NCBI GenBank assembly: GCA_902797515.1
Contig: CADBSX010000164.1
Coordinates: 1 to 6,741, forward strand
DNA: 6,741 bases
Direction of reading: 5' to 3'
DNA from: an uncultured Eubacteriales bacterium
GTDB taxonomy: Bacteria > Bacillota > Clostridia > Christensenellales > Borkfalkiaceae
Shown: piece by piece, positions 1-4,111 of the stretch
Numbering within the stretch: the first letter of the stretch is position 1
Layout: every line of letters starts with the position of its first letter
Position numbers and translations under genes: made by a program
The notes under the pieces: model-generated
The model's database searches: none
What the model was told of the DNA's origin: nothing
The model's input: the letters and a program-made list of their open reading frames with translations, nothing else

Positions 1-190
1 AAACGCGGGCAAGACGATAATCCTTTCCACTCACATTTTTTCTCTCGTCGAAAAGATCTGCGACAGAGTAGGGATAATAATAAACGGAAAAATGATCGTT
101 TCGGACACGCTTACGAATCTCACCAAAGAAAAAAATCTCGAAGAGGTGTTCTTCGATATCTACAAAGCGGAGGTCGGCGAAGATGCGTAA
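1..190 (+). CDS. ABC transporter ATP-binding protein, C-terminal end (partial, 5' truncated by window)
   Basis: The reading frame is open from base 2 and encodes the last 62 residues of an ABC ATPase, ending at TAA 188-190. What is visible is the segment after the Walker B/D-loop: IILSTH, with the switch (H-loop) histidine at bases 32-34, then a stretch typical of the family, SLVEKICDRVGIIINGKMI, in which the ATPase core ends with the 'GII.NGK' strand. A short C-terminal tail containing LEEVFFDIYK follows, as in NatA/CcmA-like export ATPases. The Walker A, Walker B and signature motifs lie upstream of the window. The frame overlaps the next gene by 8 bp, so the two are translationally coupled and the protein is presumably the energising subunit for the permease. 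The ABC assignment is firm. The transported substrate is not visible. Confidence 0.9.
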   Translation, partial: NAGKTIILSTHIFSLVEKICDRVGIIINGKMIVSDTLTNLTKEKNLEEVFFDIYKAEVGEDA

Positions 191-1331
191 CGTATTTATC
201 ATAATGAAAAAGGAACTTAAAAGGTTTTTCACGGACAAACGGCTTTTGCTTACTCTGTTTCTCCCGGGAGTCCTTATCTTCGCGATCTATTCGGTAATGG
301 GAAACGTTATGCAAAACGTTATGCGCGGCGACGACGGCTACGTTCCGAAGATCTGCGTTATAAACGAAACCGACGAGTTTTCCGAAAAACTCTCGCTTAT
401 AGGCTTTAATTACGAAAAGAAGGAGTTTTCGACTGCGGAAGAGGCGAGAACGGCTTTGAAGGAAAATAAAATTGACCTCGTCGTCGAATACGAAGAAGAT
501 TTCGAGGCAAAGCGCGCCGCGCACGACGGAGACGAAAGTTTGCCCGCCCCGACGGTGAAGGTCGTTGGAAACTCGACGGACGCAAATTCCTCGGCTTGCG
601 CGGCGGCGGTATCGGCGGCGCTTTCCATGGCGTCGGCAAAAGTGTCGTATAACGTCGTAAACGAGGACGCGGCGACGGCGGAAGATACGTCAGTTATGAT
701 AATTTCGATGATACTTCCGATGATTTTGCTTATGCTGTTGTTCTCCGGCTGTATGGCGGTCGTAACGGAGTCCATCGCGGGCGAAAAGGAAAGGGGAACT
801 ATCGCGACGCTCCTTATAACGCCCGTAAAGAGAAGTCACATCGCGCTCGGAAAACTTCTCGCGCTGTCGGTGACTTCGCTCGTTTCGTCCGTTACGTCTT
901 TCGTGGGAGTGATAGCCTCTTTGCCGAAACTCGTAGGCGGTTCCGTCGCGCTCGATCTCGGCGTTTACGGGATAGGCACTTACGCGGGCACTTTCGGAGT
1001 GGTCGTGATGACCGTACTTATATTCACCGTCCTTTTGTCCGTCGTTTCGACGCTCGCGAAAAGCGTGAAAGAGGCGTCTCAACTCGCCCTGCCCGTAATG
1101 GTGCTCGCTCTTATGGCGGGAATATTCTCTATGTTTGTCAAAAGCGATGCGACGTGGCAGTATTTCGTGCCCGTGTTCAATTCGGCGAAATGCCTTTCGG
1201 CGCTGTTTTCAAAAAAACTGAACGCGGTGAATCTGGTTATCACGTTAGGCGTGAACGGCGCGTTTACCGTCCTCGGCGTATTTTTACTCGCAAGACTTTT
1301 CAACAGCGAAAGAGTTATGTTTAATAAATGA
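183..1331 (+). CDS. ABC-2 type transporter permease, NatB-like (382 aa)
   Basis: This is an integral membrane subunit of an ABC exporter, partner of the overlapping ATPase. The topology fits the ABC-2/NatB family (COG1668-like). There is one membrane segment near residues 21-42, then a long, probably extracytoplasmic domain at about 45-168 rich in acidic residues and alanine. A cluster of hydrophobic segments follows at about 171-194, 225-247, 263-291, 299-319 and 350-372. Between the second and third segments sits the conserved cytoplasmic loop ESIAGEKERGTIATLLITPV (196-215), followed by IALGK, the hallmark of ABC-2 permeases, thought to contact the ATPase. The start at 183 is chosen because GGAGG at 169-173 lies 9 nt upstream. 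The ATG at residue 8 has no such site. The length matches NatB proteins. Sodium export is one possibility, but drugs or peptides are equally possible. The gene is followed by a terminator. Confidence 0.88.
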   Translation: MRNVFIIMKKELKRFFTDKRLLLTLFLPGVLIFAIYSVMGNVMQNVMRGDDGYVPKICVINETDEFSEKLSLIGFNYEKKEFSTAEEARTALKENKIDLVVEYEEDFEAKRAAHDGDESLPAPTVKVVGNSTDANSSACAAAVSAALSMASAKVSYNVVNEDAATAEDTSVMIISMILPMILLMLLFSGCMAVVTESIAGEKERGTIATLLITPVKRSHIALGKLLALSVTSLVSSVTSFVGVIASLPKLVGGSVALDLGVYGIGTYAGTFGVVVMTVLIFTVLLSVVSTLAKSVKEASQLALPVMVLALMAGIFSMFVKSDATWQYFVPVFNSAKCLSALFSKKLNAVNLVITLGVNGAFTVLGVFLLARLFNSERVMFNK

Positions 1332-1338
1332 TAACGCG

Positions 1339-1374
1339 GCCGCCGCCTCGCTTTCGGCGAGGCGGCGGCATTTT
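1339..1374 (+). terminator. Rho-independent terminator of the ABC exporter operon
   Basis: A perfect 13-bp GC-rich stem (1339-1351 pairs with 1357-1369) with a 5-nt TTTCG loop is followed by A and TTTT (1371-1374). It starts 8 nt after the permease stop codon. The U tract is short, but the stem is very stable. Confidence 0.75.
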
Positions 1375-1376
1375 CA

Positions 1377-1413
1377 GCCCCGCCCTCTCTACGCATCGTA
1401 GAGAGGGCGGGGC
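1377..1413. repeat. Perfect 17-bp palindromic hairpin directly behind the terminator
   Basis: Bases 1377-1393 and 1397-1413 are exact reverse complements around a CAT loop, giving a very stable GC-rich hairpin. It begins 8 bp after the first stem-loop. Neither strand has a T run next to it, so it is not a canonical intrinsic terminator. It may be a backup transcription block, an mRNA 3'-end stabiliser or a dispersed palindromic repeat. Sequence alone does not decide. Confidence 0.7.
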
Positions 1414-1445
1414 GGTTCGCGTAGAAAAAATATCTTAAAAGTAGG

Positions 1446-1474
1446 TTTACAACGCGGTGAAAATATAGTATAAT
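1446..1474 (+). promoter_or_regulatory. Sigma-A promoter for the HTH-kinase gene
   Basis: The -35 box is TTTACA (1446-1451) and the -10 box is TATAAT (1469-1474), a perfect consensus, with an optimal 17-nt spacer. The predicted transcription start is near 1481, leaving a short leader of about 25 nt that carries the Shine-Dalgarno AAGGGGG (1492-1498), 7 nt before the ATG. An imperfect small palindrome, TATAGTATA (1464-1472), overlaps the -10 box. It could be an operator but is too short to claim. Confidence 0.82.
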
Positions 1475-1505
1475 AAGAGCGGAAGAAAACGAAGGGGGAA
1501 AAACT

Positions 1506-2720
1506 ATGGATCCCGTGATACTCGGAAGAACGATAGCGGAACTTCGGAAGAAAAAGGGGCTTACGCAGGCGGAACTCGCGGAAAGACTGCGCGTCAGCGA
1601 CAAGACGGTGAGCAAATGGGAAAACGGATCGGGCTATCCCGAAATAACGCAGATCCCCGCGCTCGCGAAGGTGTTTTCGGTGACGACGGACAGGCTTTTG
1701 AGCGAGGAAAGAGAGGGGATAACGGTCGCGGGAACGGTCATTTGCGACATAGTTAAAAACGTCGATTATTTTCCAGAAAAAGGAATGCTCGCAAACATTT
1801 TATCGACGAGCCGTTCGGTCGGCGGATGCGTTTGCAATACGGCTGTCGATCTCGCGCGGATAGACAGGACTATCCCCGTATCGGCGATAGGAAAGACCGG
1901 TGACGACGAGTACGGCGACTTTATTATTTCGGTATTGCAGTCGAACGGCGTTGACGCGTCGGGGATAATAAGGGAAAAGTCGGCGGCGACTTCTTTCAGC
2001 GACGTTATAAGTCTCGCGTCGGGGGAAAGGACTTTCTTTTCCTGTCGAGGCGCGAACGCGACTTTTTCGCCCGACGAGATAAACGCGGAGAGCCTGTCGT
2101 CTAAAATGCTGCACGTCGGATATATTTTCCTTCTCGACAAATTCGACGGAAAGGACGACGAATACGGCACGGGAATGGCGAAACTTCTCGCGCGGGCGCA
2201 GGCGGCGGGAATAAAGACTTCCGTCGATATGGTCAGCGGAAACGACATAGCGCAAAAAGCGGCGGTCGCGGTCGCCGCGTTTAAGTTTTGCGATTACGTC
2301 ATAGTGAACGAGTTGGAGGCTTGCGGAGTCGCGGGCGTGCCGCCGAGGGAAAAAGACGGAACGCTCGACGTAAAGAACGTCCGCAAGGCTATGGAATATA
2401 TTATGAACGCGGGCGTGAGAGAAAAAGTGATCGTCCACGCGAGAGAGGGCGGTTTCTGTCTGTCGGTAAACGGCGATTTCACCGCGGTCGGCTCGCTTTG
2501 CGTGCCGAAAGAGATAATAAAGGGAAACGTCGGCGCGGGCGACGCGTTCTGCGCGGGCTGTCTGTATTATATATATAAAGGAAAGACGGACGAAGAGATA
2601 CTCTCGTTCGCGTCCGCGGCGGCGGCGATAAGTCTCACCGAGGAAAATTCGGTGGACGGCATGCGTTCGGAAAAGGAAATACTGAAATTCGCGGGAAACT
2701 TTTCTCGCAGGGAAATATAG
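1506..2720 (+). CDS. XRE-type HTH domain fused to PfkB/ribokinase-family carbohydrate kinase (404 aa)
   Basis: Two domains are visible. Residues about 6-66 form an XRE/Cro-C1 helix-turn-helix: LGRTIAELRKKKGLTQAELA, then the recognition region VSDKTVSKWENG and the PALAKVFSVTTDRLL helix. From about residue 72 a PfkB sugar kinase begins: SVGGCVCNTAVDLARI (104-119, the GG...N substrate-site signature), VIVNELEA (265-272, the NxxE-type motif), and the C-terminal signature NVGAGDAFCAG (341-351) with anion hole GAG and catalytic base D346. The usual D-T before VGAGD is G-N here, while the catalytic Asp is kept, so activity is likely. PfkB kinases use ATP to phosphorylate sugars, sugar phosphates or nucleosides; the substrate is unknown. 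The kinase part alone is family length (about 330 aa), so the HTH is an addition. The start follows a consensus promoter and a strong ribosome-binding site. The stop codon TAG overlaps the left end of the adjacent mobile element. An aldolase gene lies downstream. Confidence 0.88.
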   Translation: MDPVILGRTIAELRKKKGLTQAELAERLRVSDKTVSKWENGSGYPEITQIPALAKVFSVTTDRLLSEEREGITVAGTVICDIVKNVDYFPEKGMLANILSTSRSVGGCVCNTAVDLARIDRTIPVSAIGKTGDDEYGDFIISVLQSNGVDASGIIREKSAATSFSDVISLASGERTFFSCRGANATFSPDEINAESLSSKMLHVGYIFLLDKFDGKDDEYGTGMAKLLARAQAAGIKTSVDMVSGNDIAQKAAVAVAAFKFCDYVIVNELEACGVAGVPPREKDGTLDVKNVRKAMEYIMNAGVREKVIVHAREGGFCLSVNGDFTAVGSLCVPKEIIKGNVGAGDAFCAGCLYYIYKGKTDEEILSFASAAAAISLTEENSVDGMRSEKEILKFAGNFSRREI

Positions 2721-2745
2721 GATTAACATACCCTATCAATAGTTT
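2720..2745 (+). repeat. Left terminal inverted repeat of the MITE-like element
   Basis: 26 bp beginning GGATTAACATACCC and ending CAATAGTTT. It matches the reverse complement of 3007-3032 with one difference (C at 2733). Its first G is the third base of the kinase stop codon TAG. Confidence 0.85.
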
Positions 2746-2790
2746 CCGAAAAGGCGGCTTTTCCGCGCTTTTTGGCGACCGCTCACTCGA

Positions 2791-2805
2791 TGTACGGCAA
2801 GTACA
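2791..2805. repeat. Small hairpin TGTAC-GGCAA-GTACA and its inverted copy at 2947-2959
   Basis: TGTAC and GTACA flank a GGCAA loop. The 13-bp core (2792-2804) recurs as an exact reverse complement at 2947-2959 within the same element, so the two sites can pair with each other or fold alone. Confidence 0.6.
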
Positions 2806-2862
2806 CCTTCGTTCACGCTCACCGAAAATCATCGAAAAATACGCTCTTTTCGGTGCTTTGCA

Positions 2863-3006
2863 TTTTGAGGGGCAAGAAAGTGCCCCGTGATTTAATAACA
2901 GTTTAAGATTAACATACTCGTTAAGGCGAGGCAAACGACCAAAGTCGTACTTGCCGTACCACGAGGGCGTTTAACAAAGCCTTAACCGCTTTCTTGCCCC
3001 TCAAAA
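2863..3006. repeat. Internal inverted-repeat block of the MITE (18-bp arms)
   Basis: TTTTGAGGGGCAAGAAAG at 2863-2880 is repeated exactly in reverse complement at 2989-3006. The left arm can also fold locally (GGGGCA 2869-2874 with TGCCCC 2881-2886). A smaller inverted pair lies inside the block: GTTAAGGC at 2920-2927 with GCCTTAAC at 2979-2986. The block therefore could fold as a nested long hairpin in DNA or RNA. Confidence 0.75.
2907..2917 (+). repeat. Internal copy of the element's end motif
   Basis: GATTAACATAC occurs here in the same orientation as at the left terminus (2721-2731) and inverted to the right terminus. It is preceded by TA-A, close to the TA-G context of the true end. Together with the right end it bounds an inner unit of about 126 bp, which suggests a nested or partly duplicated element. 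Confidence 0.6.
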
Positions 3007-3032
3007 AAACTATTGATAAGGTATGTTAATCC
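3007..3032 (-). repeat. Right terminal inverted repeat of the MITE-like element
   Basis: 26 bp ending GGTATGTTAATCC, followed by the flanking TA at 3033-3034. It is the partner of 2720-2745. Just inside it lies one arm of the 18-bp internal inverted repeat (2989-3006). Confidence 0.85.
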
Positions 3033-3040
3033 TATTTAAA
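3013..3040 (+). promoter_or_regulatory. Weak candidate promoter across the MITE/flank junction
   Basis: TTGATA (3013-3018) in the right terminal repeat, a 16-nt spacer, then TTTAAA (3035-3040) just outside the element could act as -35 and -10 boxes for the aldolase gene. The -10 match is poor (4 of 6), and read-through from the kinase promoter is the simpler source of transcription. Confidence 0.22.
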
Positions 3041-3071
3041 GGGGATATATAAATTTAAAGGGGATATATAA
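3034..3071 (+). repeat. Perfect 19-bp tandem duplication carrying two Shine-Dalgarno sites
   Basis: The unit ATTTAAAGGGGATATATAA occurs at 3034-3052 and again at 3053-3071 without a mismatch, between the right end of the MITE and the aldolase start. Each copy contains AAAGGGG. The second (3057-3063) lies 9 nt before the ATG at 3073 and is the functional ribosome-binding site. The first (3038-3044) is 28 nt away and probably idle or a standby site. Confidence 0.88.
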
Positions 3072-3072
3072 A

Positions 3073-3909
3073 ATGCTTGTAAATCTTAACGGCGTTCTTA
3101 AAGACGCGCAGAAAAAGGGATACGCGGTCGGGCTTTTCAATACCACCGACACGGATATGCTCGAAGGAGTTATCTCGGCGGCGGAAGAACTGCGTTCGCC
3201 CGTGATACTCGGCACGGCGGAAGTGCTACTTCCTTACGGCGAACTTTCGCTTATCGCCCCGTCGATAATCGCAGCGGCGAAGAGGGCGACCGTTCCCGTA
3301 GTCGTTCACTTCGATCACGGTCTGTCTTTTCAGAGATGTATGGAGGCGCTTAAACTCGGCTTTTCGAGCGTTATGTTCGACGGCTCGGCTGATTCTCCCG
3401 AAGAAAATCTGAAAGAGACCGCGGAAGTAGTCCGTATCGCTCACGCTTTCGGCGCGACCGTCGAGGGCGAGATAGGACACGTAGGCGAGGCGGCGAACGG
3501 CGACGGCGACGTTTCGGATATGTACACCACGCCGGAAGAGGCGGTGAATTTTATAGAGGTGACGGGCGTTGACGCGCTCGCGGTCGCGATAGGCACGGCG
3601 CACGGCGCGTACAAGACCAAGCCGAAACTCGATATAGAAAGACTTGCGAGAATAAGGAAAGCGACTTCCGTTCCTCTCGTTCTGCACGGCGGATCGGGAC
3701 TTTCGGACGACGATTTCAGAAACACCGTGAAAAACGGCGTCGCGAAAATAAACATATTTACCGACCTCTGCGTCGCGGGCGCGAACGCAATGAAAAAGGG
3801 ATCGGAAGAGGGAAAGGGCTACCTCGATATAAGGACTGAAAAAACGCTCGCCGTAAAAGAGGCGGTAATGAAAAAAATGCGTCTTTTCGGCTCGGACGGC
3901 AGGTATTGA
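3073..3909 (+). CDS. Class II (zinc-dependent) ketose-bisphosphate aldolase (278 aa)
   Basis: The enzyme cleaves or forms a ketose 1,6-bisphosphate (fructose or tagatose type) or a related ketose phosphate, giving dihydroxyacetone phosphate and an aldehyde. It is a cytosolic TIM barrel. The class II signatures are present: VVVHFDHG with catalytic D81 and zinc ligand H82, DGSADSPEENL (103-113), EGEIGHVG (131-138), AIGTAHGAY with H177, and VLHGGSGL with H205. The phosphate-binding strand KINIFTDL follows at 225-232. Length and motif spacing resemble GatY/KbaY-type aldolases (about 285 aa) rather than the longer FbaA type. The start has AAAGGGG 9 nt upstream, in the second copy of a tandem repeat. 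The preceding kinase would supply a phosphorylated ketose, so both probably serve one catabolic route. Glycolytic fructose-bisphosphate aldolase is the alternative. A terminator follows, so it ends the transcript. Confidence 0.9.
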   Translation: MLVNLNGVLKDAQKKGYAVGLFNTTDTDMLEGVISAAEELRSPVILGTAEVLLPYGELSLIAPSIIAAAKRATVPVVVHFDHGLSFQRCMEALKLGFSSVMFDGSADSPEENLKETAEVVRIAHAFGATVEGEIGHVGEAANGDGDVSDMYTTPEEAVNFIEVTGVDALAVAIGTAHGAYKTKPKLDIERLARIRKATSVPLVLHGGSGLSDDDFRNTVKNGVAKINIFTDLCVAGANAMKKGSEEGKGYLDIRTEKTLAVKEAVMKKMRLFGSDGRY

Positions 3910-3934
3910 GCCTTTGAATATGCCCGAAAAAAAC

Positions 3935-3967
3935 AAATACCGCGATTTTTTTGCGGTATTTTGTTTT
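3935..3967 (+). terminator. Rho-independent terminator after the aldolase gene
   Basis: The stem AAATACCGC (3935-3943) pairs with GCGGTATTT (3953-3961) around a 9-nt T-rich loop and runs into TTGTTTT (3961-3967). An A-rich stretch (3927-3937) precedes the stem, so weak activity on the other strand is possible. It begins 25 nt after the aldolase stop. Confidence 0.85.
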
Positions 3968-3983
3968 ATGTGCCGCAATTTAC

Positions 3984-4012
3984 TTGAAAAAATTATCAAA
4001 ATATTATAAAAT
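3984..4012 (+). promoter_or_regulatory. Sigma-A promoter for ppdK
   Basis: TTGAAA (3984-3989) and TAAAAT (4007-4012) are separated by 17 nt within a very AT-rich stretch right behind the terminator. An overlapping -10 choice, TATAAA at 4005-4010, would give a 15-nt spacer. The expected start is near 4019, giving a leader of about 90 nt. Confidence 0.65.
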
Positions 4013-4038
4013 ATTCTACGGACTGTATATAAGGCAGG

Positions 4039-4054
4039 GCTCGTTTCGGCGAGC
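4039..4054 (+). promoter_or_regulatory. Small leader hairpin upstream of ppdK
   Basis: GCTCG (4039-4043) and CGAGC (4050-4054) form a 5-bp stem with a TTTCGG loop early in the presumed ppdK leader. The rest of the leader (4055-4096) is A-rich and unstructured, leading to the AGGAGG ribosome-binding site at 4098-4103. No known riboswitch core is recognised. The hairpin may simply stabilise the 5' end of the mRNA. Confidence 0.4.
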
Positions 4055-4111
4055 GCCGAATTAACGTAAAGACAAAAACAATATCAAAACTTTATTCAGG
4101 AGGATTTTTTA

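Larger units (their letters stand above)
2720..3032. mobile_element. 313-bp MITE-like element with 26-bp terminal inverted repeats
   Basis: The left end (2720-2745, beginning GGATTAACATACC) is the reverse complement of the right end (3007-3032) at 25 of 26 positions; the one mismatch is at 2733. Both ends are flanked by TA (2718-2719 and 3033-3034), consistent with the TA target duplication made by IS630/Tc1-mariner transposases. No transposase or other convincing coding frame lies inside, so if mobile it would be moved in trans, as MITEs are. The inside is full of secondary structure: an 18-bp inverted pair (2863-2880 and 2989-3006), a 13-bp inverted pair (2792-2804 and 2947-2959), and local hairpins at 2820-2855 and 2869-2886. 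It fills the whole kinase-aldolase gap up to the tandem repeat. Family assignment rests only on ends and target site, and an unrelated structured intergenic repeat is the alternative. Confidence 0.78.

Noticed and set aside
204..206. Alternative start for the permease at its eighth codon
   Set aside because: No Shine-Dalgarno lies in front of it, whereas the ATG at 183 has GGAGG at 9 nt and the usual overlap with the upstream ATPase gene.
1377..1413. Second hairpin as an intrinsic terminator
   Set aside because: No T tract follows it on either strand. It is kept only as a palindromic repeat.
1800..2729. Minus-strand open frame (309 codons) opposite the kinase
   Set aside because: Low-complexity Arg/Tyr/Val composition and full overlap with a motif-complete PfkB domain.
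2635..2934. Minus-strand 99-codon frame inside the MITE-like element, a possible element-encoded protein
   Set aside because: It crosses the element boundary into the kinase gene, has no recognisable domain, and a protein of the element should stay inside its ends.
2720..3032. CRISPR-like or phage attachment array from the repeated motifs
   Set aside because: The repeats are inverted pairs of differing length, not regularly spaced direct repeats, and there are no cas, integrase or tRNA sequences nearby.
4019..4111. Riboswitch in the ppdK leader
   Set aside because: Only one 5-bp hairpin is visible, the remainder is A-rich and unstructured, and no known aptamer core could be matched by eye.
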